A DNA stretch of 64,000 nt, taken from Micromonospora sp. WMMD1082. GTDB lineage: Bacteria > Actinomycetota > Actinomycetes > Mycobacteriales > Micromonosporaceae. Both the position numbers and the translations under genes were made by a program. The stretch spans positions 1,550,001-1,614,000 of the forward strand of contig NZ_JARUBM010000002.1 in the NCBI RefSeq assembly GCF_029626175.1. The letters run 5' to 3'. The notes under the pieces were generated by a model. That model did not search any database, was not told the DNA's origin, and was given only the letters and a program-made list of their open reading frames with translations. Each line of letters opens with the position of its first letter. The stretch's first letter is position 1. Positions 32,518 through 39,926 of this stretch are shown one piece after another.

Positions 32518-34658
32518 CGCGCACCCTGCCCGACTGGCTCCGCCCACCCGCCACCACGCCCGTACCCCAGCGGACGATACGGGTCGCGTTCCTCGGGCGT
32601 ACCTCGACCGAGGAGCAGCAGGACCCCACCCTGTCGATCCCCCGGCAGTTGACCAACTCCGAACGGGCTCTGCTGCCCAACATGGTCATCGTCGCGTGGT
32701 TCTGGGACGTGGAATCCTCCCGCAAGGAACTCAGCCAGCGCGGCCGGGGCACCGCGTGGCAGAAGTTCGACATCGCCGTGCACCGCGACGGCGGCCTCGC
32801 CGACATGCTCGATGAGGCCACCTCACCGGATCGCCGCTTCGACGTCGTGATCTGCGAGTCGATCGACCGCATCGCCCGGTGGACCCACCAGGGCACCAAG
32901 ATCGAGCACGACCTCGAACTCGCCGGGGTGCCCCTGCTAGCCGCCGACGAGCCGATCACGCAGTCGAACAGCCGCAAACGCGCCGCCCAGATCCTCCTGC
33001 GCCGCACCAAACAGGGCGTCGCCGAGTGGTACATGATCGAGATGCTGGAGAAGTCGTGGGACGGCTTCGAGGAACACACCACCCAGGGCTGGAACGTCGG
33101 CAAGCCTCCATACGGCTACCTCGCCGAGAAGCACAAACACCCGGTCCCCGCCAAACGCGCGGAAGGCAAACACAAGACCAAGCTGAAGATCGACCCGAAT
33201 CGCGGACCGGTGGTCGAGCGAATCTACGCCTGGCGCGTCGACGAGAAGCTGTCGTACCGGGCCATCGCCGAGCGGCTCAACATCGACCTCGACCGCTACC
33301 CGCCCCCACAACCCGTCGACCCCGCCCGCGCGGTCGGACGATGGACCGGCTCGGCCGTCCGCGAGATCCTCGTCAACCCCAAGTACACCGGCCACATGGT
33401 CTGGAACCGGCGCTCGACCAAAGACAAACTGCACCCCGGCAAGGTCAACCCCCGTGAACAGTGGATCGTCTCCGCCCAACCCACCCACCCGGGCATCGTG
33501 CCGATCGAGACGTTCCTCGCCGCGCAGAACGTGAGCCGATCCCGAGAACGCTCCCGCGCTGACGCCCACCACGGAACGCCCAACCGGCATAGGCAGACCA
33601 AACGGGTCTACGCCCTGCGCTCCTACGTCTGGTGCGCCCCGTGCCAGCGACGCATGTTCGGCCGCACCGTCACCGGATACACCTACTACTCCTGCCAACC
33701 CCGAGAACGCGCGATCCCCGAAGGCCACCCGAGCATGATCTCCGTGACCGAAGACGTCCTGCTCGACTTCGCCGACCGGTTCTTCAACACCTACGTCCTC
33801 GGCCCCGACCGGGTGCAACTCGCCGAACGCAGCCTCGACATCACCGCCCAACAGGCAGCCGACGAGCAACGGCGACAAATCGCCGTCCTACGACGGACCT
33901 TGGACGACATCACCACCCGCCGCCGACGCCTCCTACGCGTCATCGAGGAGAACGACGACCCCGACGGCACCGTCTTCGCGGAAATCTCCGAACGCCGAGC
34001 CCAACTCGACCGCGACCGCGAAACCAAGACCGCCGAACTCGCCCACCTCGAAGAAACCATGCCCGCCGAGCCCGGTTGCGCCGACATCCTCACCGCCCTA
34101 CCCGAGATGGAAGTCAAACTCGGCCTACTCCCGACCGACCGCCTCCGCCGCCTCCTGGACGCCTTCGCCGTACAGATCCACCACGACGTCCGCACCAACC
34201 ACGTCACGTTCCGAGCCACCGTCAGCCACCACGCCGCCCCACACCTGGCCCGGCTAACCCGCGCCACGGCAGACGGCCCCCGTGCCACCACCGGCCACAC
34301 CAGCACAAACGACGCTGTGCCCGCCGACGACGGCGGGGGCAGCGACCATTTGCAGTTCTGTGACATGCCCCGCCGGGGGCACCTCACAGAACTGTGCACC
34401 ACCAGTGGGCACGTTGATCCAGTCTCATGGTCCATCTGCGCAGTCGAGCATGACCCGTTCCCGCAGGCAGCAACGGCTCCAGCACCGCCCACTGCACATC
34501 GGTCAGGTCATGTCGCCTCACTGCCGCTACGCTCGGCACGAGGTCTCCGGTGTGAAGTCCCAGCTTGGTCGCTGAACCAACTACCGGAGACCTCTTCAGT
34601 TACCGACCACCGCCACGCACCAACAACAACGCCCCACGAAACACCGCCTAGTAGCTGA
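32514..34658 (+). CDS. Large serine recombinase (probable island integrase)
   Basis: A resolvase domain holds the catalytic RTS (S31) in VAFLGRTSTEEQQDP. A recombinase domain follows (GKPPYGYLAEKHK, YRAIAERLNIDLDRYPP), then a zinc ribbon (YVWCAPCQRRMFG and YYSC), then a long coiled coil (about 440-520, ITTRRRRLLRVIEENDD). This is the architecture of serine integrases. Start: GTG at 32514, overlapping the previous stop. The candidate att repeat lies inside the frame at codons 619-627. The last 90 or so residues, up to 34658, are low-complexity and probably chromosomal readthrough acquired on integration; the free element would end the protein differently. The frame's end overlaps the convergent secreted-protein gene by 11 bp. 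Confidence 0.88.
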   Translation: MTRTLPDWLRPPATTPVPQRTIRVAFLGRTSTEEQQDPTLSIPRQLTNSERALLPNMVIVAWFWDVESSRKELSQRGRGTAWQKFDIAVHRDGGLADMLDEATSPDRRFDVVICESIDRIARWTHQGTKIEHDLELAGVPLLAADEPITQSNSRKRAAQILLRRTKQGVAEWYMIEMLEKSWDGFEEHTTQGWNVGKPPYGYLAEKHKHPVPAKRAEGKHKTKLKIDPNRGPVVERIYAWRVDEKLSYRAIAERLNIDLDRYPPPQPVDPARAVGRWTGSAVREILVNPKYTGHMVWNRRSTKDKLHPGKVNPREQWIVSAQPTHPGIVPIETFLAAQNVSRSRERSRADAHHGTPNRHRQTKRVYALRSYVWCAPCQRRMFGRTVTGYTYYSCQPRERAIPEGHPSMISVTEDVLLDFADRFFNTYVLGPDRVQLAERSLDITAQQAADEQRRQIAVLRRTLDDITTRRRRLLRVIEENDDPDGTVFAEISERRAQLDRDRETKTAELAHLEETMPAEPGCADILTALPEMEVKLGLLPTDRLRRLLDAFAVQIHHDVRTNHVTFRATVSHHAAPHLARLTRATADGPRATTGHTSTNDAVPADDGGGSDHLQFCDMPRRGHLTELCTTSGHVDPVSWSICAVEHDPFPQAATAPAPPTAHRSGHVASLPLRSARGLRCEVPAWSLNQLPETSSVTDHRHAPTTTPHETPPSS
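34353..34394. repeat. Candidate attR: 26-bp direct repeat within an imperfect palindrome
   Basis: 34369-34394 repeats 11385-11410 exactly. Arms CAGTTCTGTGACATGCCCC (34353-34371) and GGGGCACCTCACAGAACTG (34376-34394) pair at 17 of 19 positions around GCCG. It could also act as a terminator hairpin. The palindrome becomes longer (21 of 23) if the sequence right of the left copy is attached, as in a circular attP. Confidence 0.65.
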
Positions 34659-35268
34659 ATGCCTCGACTCGGATGAACGGCGTATGGTTCGGGTAGTTGG
34701 CGGTGCCGTCGATGACCGTGTTGCCGTCGAAGATGATCGTCGCCGTCGCGGCCGCCGGGCGCTGGATGAGCCAGTTTCCATGCCCGTCGTCCTCGGTCAC
34801 GGTCGGTCCGGTCGCGGTCCAATTGGCGTTGACCGAGACGGTGTGTAGCCCGCCCCTGTTGTCCCGGACGTTTTCGTATGTGCCGCTGACGCTCACGTAT
34901 GCGAGGTCCGGGTCGAACTGCGTCGTCGGTAGGTGGGTCGGCTGCCCCGCGCCCCAGCTGAAGGTGCCGTCCGGGCATTGACCCCGGAACGTGACTGAAA
35001 TGGGCGGATTAGGGTCAGGCGTCACGCCCTCGTCGAAAAAGTTTTGCGACTGCACGATCAGGAGGCCGTTGGAAGCGGCGGAGCCATCCGGGCACTGGAT
35101 CGGGGTCGACCAGCGGGCGGTGGCAAGTTGCTCTATCGTGACAACCGAGGCGGAGGCGACAGACGGCACGGCAAGCACGGCCAGGGCGGCGACCAGGGGG
35201 ACGACATACCTGGACAGCCCCGAGGGCCGGTGGACGGATGGGCTTCGTGGCAATCGCAGACCACGCAT
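34648..35268 (-). CDS. Secreted protein of unknown function
   Basis: A 206-residue protein with a signal peptide: basic start RGLRLPRSPSVHRPSGLSRY, hydrophobic VVPLVAALAVLAVPS, and a cleavage-like ASA before SVVTIEQ. The mature part (about 165 residues) has two Cys in CPDG contexts (IQCPDGS and GQCPDGT) that may form a disulfide, and beta-rich sequence (YVSVSGTYENVRD, TVSVNANWTATGP). No known family. It lies directly right of the island and points towards it. Confidence 0.7.
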   Translation of the reverse strand: MRGLRLPRSPSVHRPSGLSRYVVPLVAALAVLAVPSVASASVVTIEQLATARWSTPIQCPDGSAASNGLLIVQSQNFFDEGVTPDPNPPISVTFRGQCPDGTFSWGAGQPTHLPTTQFDPDLAYVSVSGTYENVRDNRGGLHTVSVNANWTATGPTVTEDDGHGNWLIQRPAAATATIIFDGNTVIDGTANYPNHTPFIRVEAFSY

Positions 35269-35635
35269 GACGACTCCATTTCCGTGGGATCGATTAGCTG
35301 GATTCGAGCCAGTCTTCAGAAGTTTGACCGCAAGGGGAGTTCTGTCAAGTGAGGCCGGTCCGTTTTTCCGGAGTTCGGGGATTGCTGTGATTGGCCTGGC
35401 GACTTATCGGTGACAGCTGCTTGAGGATGGCGCAATTGACGTCTGTAGTTGTGCTCGCGGGTGTGCCAGACAGTTTCGTATTCGTTCGGGCCGCGGTGGT
35501 CCGGTGTTCACCGGATAGGGGCAGCGTGGCGATGGCCTCGCGGTTATGATCATCTTGTCGATGACGACGAGTGTTCGCCGATCAACTCGGCGCCCAACGG
35601 ATCCGACTTGCCTGCGCTCTTTGGCTCCGTGCGGC
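35269..35635. other. Intergenic region, no gene recognised
   Basis: About 370 bp between the secreted-protein start and a beta-lactamase-like fragment. Open frames are short and of inconsistent coding quality. No repeats or operators were noticed. Confidence 0.4.
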
Positions 35636-35868
35636 CTACGAGACCGACAGAGGTACGGCAGCGCTTACATCCCGCAGTAGGATCTCCGGCTCGTTTCCCC
35701 AATGCGAGACGATTACCAGTTCCCGGGCCGGGTCCACCCACAGCAGATGGCGGCCAAGGTTCCCTCGGGCACATCGCCCGGTGGTGGGTGCTGCGGGGAA
35801 CACGCGGCCTCCGTCGTTGAGCCACCACATGTATCCGTAGTCAGGGTTGGCGTCGGATGGCCGCCAAC
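35636..35868 (-). pseudogene. Beta-lactamase/serine hydrolase-like C-terminal fragment
   Basis: The minus-strand frame reads SDANPDYGYMWWLNDGG, then GNLGRHLLWVDPARELVIVS and HWGNEPEILL. It matches the end of a class C beta-lactamase-like serine hydrolase, around the third catalytic box region. The N-terminal 300 or so residues are missing. The fragment begins right where an IS5-type transposase remnant ends, so insertion and deletion destroyed the gene. Confidence 0.65.
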
Positions 35869-35966
35869 TTGATGCCGTACTCCACGGCATGACGCTGCTT
35901 GTACCGCTGCGGGTCGAAGGCTGGTGGCCGGCCGCCCTTGGACCCCTTCTTACGCCGGTTGGCGTC
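35868..35966 (-). pseudogene. IS5-type transposase remnant
   Basis: The minus-strand frame reads NRRKKGSKGGRPPAFDPQRY then KQRHAVEYGIK. It matches the short GGRPPxFDxxxYKxRxxVE block near the C-terminus of IS5-family transposases. It is bounded upstream by an in-frame stop and downstream by the beta-lactamase-like fragment. Only about 33 residues remain. Confidence 0.6.
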
Positions 35967-36165
35967 CTAGTCGGCCTTCCGGGGGGATCGTCGCGGTAAT
36001 ACCGCTAACTCATGGGGAGACCCCGCCAGGGTGACCCGGGGAGTCCCCTACGCGCCGCCGGAAGCAGTGAACAGCCACGTCCGCCGGACTACTGTTGCGC
36101 CGTATGAGCCACGTGGAGCAGCACTGCTGTGGACTTGCCGGCGTATCGCCACGAAGGAGTGGCCC

Positions 36166-36540
36166 GTGCGCTCGACGCTGACCCTTGCGGCGATCACGCT
36201 CGACTGCGCCGACCCCCTGGCGTTGGCCGCGTTCTACGGGCGGGCCACCGGACTCGCACTGCATCCTAAGTCCGACGATGAGTTCGCCGGGATCACCCGT
36301 GACGACGGGCTGTTCATCGGCTTTCAGCGAGTCGACGACTACCAGCCGCCATGCTGGCCCGGACAGAGCACACCCCAGCAACTACACCTCGACTTCGCGG
36401 TCGAGAACATCGATATAGCTGAGGCCATGCTGCTGGAGTTGGGGGCGGTCAAGCCCGAGTACCAGCCGGGCGGAGACCGGTTCCGGGTACTCACCGATCC
36501 GGCCGGGCACCCCTTCTGTCTAGTCCCAGACCGACATTGA
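36166..36540 (+). CDS. VOC (glyoxalase-like) family protein
   Basis: This 124-residue protein reads STLTLAAITLDCADPLALAA, FYGRATGLALHPK, LHLDFAVENIDIAEAMLLEL and VLTDPAGHPFCLVPD. These are the paired beta-alpha-beta-beta-beta halves of the vicinal oxygen chelate fold. Family members bind small ligands or act as resistance and isomerase enzymes. The GTG at 36166 has AAGGAG six bases upstream and starts at the conserved region; a longer frame from 36031 is unlikely. The arginase-like gene follows 4 bp later, so the two are likely co-transcribed. Confidence 0.85.
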   Translation: MRSTLTLAAITLDCADPLALAAFYGRATGLALHPKSDDEFAGITRDDGLFIGFQRVDDYQPPCWPGQSTPQQLHLDFAVENIDIAEAMLLELGAVKPEYQPGGDRFRVLTDPAGHPFCLVPDRH

Positions 36541-36544
36541 CACA

Positions 36545-37459
36545 GTGAGAACCGTATCCGCCTCCACCATCCCGTCGCCGGTGATCACCCACTTCGCGGG
36601 CCGTGCCGGTGACCACAACGACCGCGCCATGCGGGGATCGGCGATGGTTGCGGCCGAACTCGCGGCCCGCCTGGGGTCGGCGCCGGTCGTCATCGGCTCG
36701 CCCGAGCCGGCGCTGGGCGCGAACTGGGACCAGGAACTGGCCGCGGCCCGACCGGCATTGCGAGCCATGTCGGCGCACTTCGACGACCTGTTTCGGCACG
36801 GGGCCTTTCCCGTCACCGCGCTGAGCCGCTGTGCGGTGGCCCTGGCCACGCTCCCGGTCGTCGCCAGATATCGCCCGGATGCGGTGGTCGTCTGGTTCGA
36901 CGCGCACGCGGACCTCAACACGCCCGACAGCACCACCACGGGCTATCTCGGCGGCCTCGCCTTCAGCGGCCCCCTGGGGCTGTGGAACTCGGGCCTGGGT
37001 CAGGGGCTGAAACCAGAGAACGCGATCCTCTGCGGCGCGCTCGACATCGATCCCGCCGAGCAGTCGTTGATCGATGACGGCGTGATCACGTTGGTCGAAG
37101 CCGGCCCGGGCATCGCGGAGCGGTTGGCGGCCGCGATCGCCGGTCGCCCGGTCTACGTACACCTCGATTGTGACGTCCTTGAGCCCGGCATCGTGCCCAC
37201 CGACTACCTCGTGCCCGGCGGCCTCACGCTCAGCGATCTCAGCTCCGCCGCGCTCGCGATAGCCGAGGCGGGCGTCATCGGGCTGGAGATCGGCGAGTTC
37301 GAAGCCGGCGAAGCCGGAGAAAGCGCCCACGGCGTGCCCATCCATCCCGGACCGTTACTGGACGCCCTTCAGCCGCTGCTCCGCATGGCGGCGCACTCGC
37401 CGGCAACCCCCACGACGATCGAGGCCGCGCGGCTGCGCCCGACAGCGGAGATGCCTTAG
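36545..37459 (+). CDS. Arginase/agmatinase (ureohydrolase) family protein, atypical first metal site
   Basis: A 304-residue protein. VVWFDAHADLNTPD gives the DAHxD metal motif and YVHLDCDVLEPG the DxD motif of the ureohydrolase fold. The first metal-binding box, normally GGDHS or GGDCS, reads ALSRCAVALATL here, so a binuclear Mn site may be changed. FHGAFPVTALSRC is the region to check. It may hydrolyse a guanidino compound or have another amidohydrolase-like role. It starts at GTG 36545, four bases after the VOC gene. Confidence 0.78.
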   Translation: MRTVSASTIPSPVITHFAGRAGDHNDRAMRGSAMVAAELAARLGSAPVVIGSPEPALGANWDQELAAARPALRAMSAHFDDLFRHGAFPVTALSRCAVALATLPVVARYRPDAVVVWFDAHADLNTPDSTTTGYLGGLAFSGPLGLWNSGLGQGLKPENAILCGALDIDPAEQSLIDDGVITLVEAGPGIAERLAAAIAGRPVYVHLDCDVLEPGIVPTDYLVPGGLTLSDLSSAALAIAEAGVIGLEIGEFEAGEAGESAHGVPIHPGPLLDALQPLLRMAAHSPATPTTIEAARLRPTAEMP

Positions 37460-37521
37460 AGTTTGAACTCTATCTATGGCTCAGGCTGTCGCCGATCGCG
37501 CAGCCGAGGAGGTTGTCCATC

Positions 37522-38241
37522 ATGCATCGACCGGCACCTCGTCTCATCGTGCTCGTCCTGGCGACCGTGTTGGCCGGGTTCTTCGCACCGGTCACGCCGG
37601 CTTCCGGCGATCCCCTCGTACCGCTGCCCGCACCGGGCCAGCCGCTGGCTACCGAGGTGACTGCCACGAGCGCCGTTCTCACCTGGAGCCGGCCCGACGG
37701 CCCGGTCTTCCGGTACTCGATGCAGCGGCTGGTCGACGGTGCATGGCAGGGCTACGCCTCGATGCCCGGCACCTCGTACGCGCTGGCCGCGCTGACCCCC
37801 GACACCGAGTACACGTTCGCGGTCTACGCCGCCCCGCTGGCCGGAGCCGGCTACAGCGTCAGCCCGTTGTCGGAACCGGTCACCTTCCGTACGCTGCCCG
37901 CCGACTTCACCTGCGCGGTGCGGATCGGTGCCGGACGCGAGTCCTTCGCCGTCCACGGCATTGTGCCCTGGTCCGGCGTGCCGCCCTGGCCCTGGCGGGC
38001 CACCTTCACCATCGCGCCGCACCTGACCGTTACCCAGGTCTGGAACGGCAGCCTTGCCCTCGACGGCACCCAGGCATTCCTGTCGGGCGGTTGGGGAACG
38101 CCGCCGGCGACCGGTACCCCGATCGAATTCGGCTTCCACGGTCGGTACACCGGCGACTTCACCCCACCACGAGACTTCTTCTTCACCGGCATCCCCTGCG
38201 AGGTGCAGACGTCGACGGGCCCGCCACGGCCCACGCCATGA
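37522..38241 (+). CDS. Secreted protein with FN3 and CBM2-like domains
   Basis: A 239-residue protein. A signal peptide (MHRPAPRLIVLVLATVLAGF) ends near TPASG. A fibronectin type III domain follows (PGQPLATEVTATSAVLTWSR, LAALTPDTEYTFAVYA). The last 105 residues resemble a divergent cellulose-binding CBM2: TCAVRIGAGRESFAVHG, WNGSLALDGTQAFLSGGWGT, FGFHGRYTGDFTPPRDF, closing Cys near the end. No catalytic domain is present. It probably anchors to or binds an extracellular polysaccharide. The ATG at 37522 is preferred over TTG 37513; GAGGAGG lies nine bases upstream. Confidence 0.72.
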   Translation: MHRPAPRLIVLVLATVLAGFFAPVTPASGDPLVPLPAPGQPLATEVTATSAVLTWSRPDGPVFRYSMQRLVDGAWQGYASMPGTSYALAALTPDTEYTFAVYAAPLAGAGYSVSPLSEPVTFRTLPADFTCAVRIGAGRESFAVHGIVPWSGVPPWPWRATFTIAPHLTVTQVWNGSLALDGTQAFLSGGWGTPPATGTPIEFGFHGRYTGDFTPPRDFFFTGIPCEVQTSTGPPRPTP

Positions 38242-38468
38242 TCCCTACCGATCGACACCCGCCGTACCGTGGACAGGATCTTCACCTCGGTCGTCGGTCG
38301 AGTCTCGGTGGACATGGCGCCAGCATGCAGGGTTGACGCTGCGTCAAGGTCAAGTTCGGAAGTAGGCGACGCACAGGCATCGGCCGACGTCGAACCTTGA
38401 CGGACGGGTGGGGCATTCGTATCGTTCGAACACTCCCGCATAACACCACCGAAACAAACGGAGCCTCG

Positions 38469-39857
38469 ATGAAACGTTTCAGCCTACCTAGACGATCCGC
38501 CGCCGCAGCAGTGAGTCTGCTGACCGTGACGGCGCTCGCCGTCACGGTCGGCCCGACGCCCGCCTCGTTCGCGGCGGCGCCCGTGGTCAGCCACGCCTCC
38601 ACCAGCACGTTGACCACGAACGGCCGGACCGCGGTGAGCTACTCCGGCCTGATGAACGGTGAATCGTTCCAACAGGACGGCATCACCACGTTCAACGGCT
38701 GGCAGTACGCCGCGTTCTGGGACCAGGACGGGTACGCCAACCTGTCCCGCCGGCAGGCACCGAGCGGCACCTGGCAGAACATCCGGCTGACCGACTACCG
38801 GACGACCTCCACCGATTCGCACAACGTCATCTGCATCGGCATCTCGCCCCAGGACGGCACCATCCACCTGGCCTTCGACATGCACTCCGACCGGTTCAAG
38901 TACCGCCGGTCCGCGACCGGGTTGGCCACCTCACCGGGCAGCGCCACCTGGTCGGCGAGCAGCTTCGGCGCCGTGCAGAACAGCCTCGCCGGCACCAACA
39001 TGCCCACGGTCACCTACCCGCAGTTCTTCTCCGCTCCGGACGGCACGCTGCAGATGGCGATCCGCACCGGCGTCAGCGGCAACGGCGACGAGGTCCTCTA
39101 CGAGTACCGCTCAGGGAGTTGGTCCTACATCGGCGAGTTCATCGACGGCACCTCGTACGACAACAACCCGTACCTGTTCGGCATCGAGTACGACCGCGAG
39201 GGGCTGCTGCACGTCACCTGGACCGTCCGGGAAACCCCCAACGGCAGCACCAATCACGACCTGTTCTACGCCTACAGCCGGGACAAGGGCCGTAGCTGGC
39301 GCAACAACGCGGGCACCGTGGTCGCCACCGCCGGCTCGAACCCGCTGGCCTCCAACGCCGCCGGACTTCGGGTCTGGCCCAACAGCCAGAACCGCGGCCT
39401 GATGAACCAGGAGTCCCAGGTGGTCGACGCGGCCGGGAACGTACACGTGCTCTCCTCGCACCTGCCGGCCAACACCCCGAGCATCACCGACTTCAACACC
39501 GCCCGCAACAGCGCCGTCCTGGTCCACTACTGGCGGGACAAGGCCTCCAAGCAATGGAACCAGCGGTACCTCGGCTACACCGAAGGACTCAGCCGCGGCG
39601 ACATCGCGGTGGACTCGCGCGACAACCTGTACGTGGTCAGCGGCCACTCCAGCACCCGCATACTCCAGATCGCGACCGCCTCCAAGGCGTCCAACTGGTC
39701 GGACTGGACGGTGCGGCACAGGTCAGCGGCCACCTACATGTCCGATCCCCTGATCGACCACGCCCTGCTTCCCACGCAGAACGTGCTCAGCATCTTCACC
39801 CCCCACAGCGGCGGCAGCCGGATCGAGGTGCAGAACTGGAACACCAGCGGCGGCTGA
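38469..39857 (+). CDS. Secreted BNR-4 repeat protein, possible polysaccharide lyase
   Basis: A 462-residue protein. MKRFSLPRRSAAAAVSLLTV starts a signal peptide, cleaved about ASFAAAPVV. The mature part is a beta-propeller of the BNR-4 type: QQDGITTFNGWQYAAFWDQD, DSHNVICIGISPQDGTIHLA and NHDLFYAYSRDKGRSW with Asp-box-like SRDKGRSW. Families of this fold include polysaccharide lyases (for example ulvan or rhamnogalacturonan acting) and other carbohydrate enzymes; I cannot choose a substrate. The ATG at 38469 was chosen for the signal peptide. Confidence 0.75.
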   Translation: MKRFSLPRRSAAAAVSLLTVTALAVTVGPTPASFAAAPVVSHASTSTLTTNGRTAVSYSGLMNGESFQQDGITTFNGWQYAAFWDQDGYANLSRRQAPSGTWQNIRLTDYRTTSTDSHNVICIGISPQDGTIHLAFDMHSDRFKYRRSATGLATSPGSATWSASSFGAVQNSLAGTNMPTVTYPQFFSAPDGTLQMAIRTGVSGNGDEVLYEYRSGSWSYIGEFIDGTSYDNNPYLFGIEYDREGLLHVTWTVRETPNGSTNHDLFYAYSRDKGRSWRNNAGTVVATAGSNPLASNAAGLRVWPNSQNRGLMNQESQVVDAAGNVHVLSSHLPANTPSITDFNTARNSAVLVHYWRDKASKQWNQRYLGYTEGLSRGDIAVDSRDNLYVVSGHSSTRILQIATASKASNWSDWTVRHRSAATYMSDPLIDHALLPTQNVLSIFTPHSGGSRIEVQNWNTSGG

Positions 39858-39877
39858 CGGCCGGCGGTCGACGAGGT

Positions 39878-39899
39878 CGGGGCCCTGGTCCCGGCCCCG
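39878..39899 (+). terminator. Hairpin after BNR-4 gene
   Basis: CGGGGCC pairs with GGCCCCG over an 8-base loop, between convergent genes (BNR-4 forward, ABC permease reverse). A plausible shared terminator. Confidence 0.45.
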
Positions 39900-39926
39900 T
39901 CGAGATGGCCTCCGGTTGGGGCGCTC

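Larger units (their letters stand above)
11385..34394. mobile_element. Probable serine-recombinase genomic island, about 23 kb
   Basis: The interval is bounded by the 26-bp direct repeat. It contains an IS701 element, a lone methyltransferase, a regulator with a DGQHR/HEPN-like gene, an FxLD lanthipeptide locus and several frameshifted or truncated genes, and it ends in two overlapping serine-recombinase genes. Joining the base before the right repeat to the base after the left repeat gives arms of 23 nt with 21 paired positions around a GCCG centre, against 17 of 19 in the present right copy. Serine-integrase attP sites are usually about 50-bp imperfect palindromes. No replication or transfer gene was recognised, so it may be a decayed or non-conjugative island. 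Boundaries are inference from sequence alone. Confidence 0.6.
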
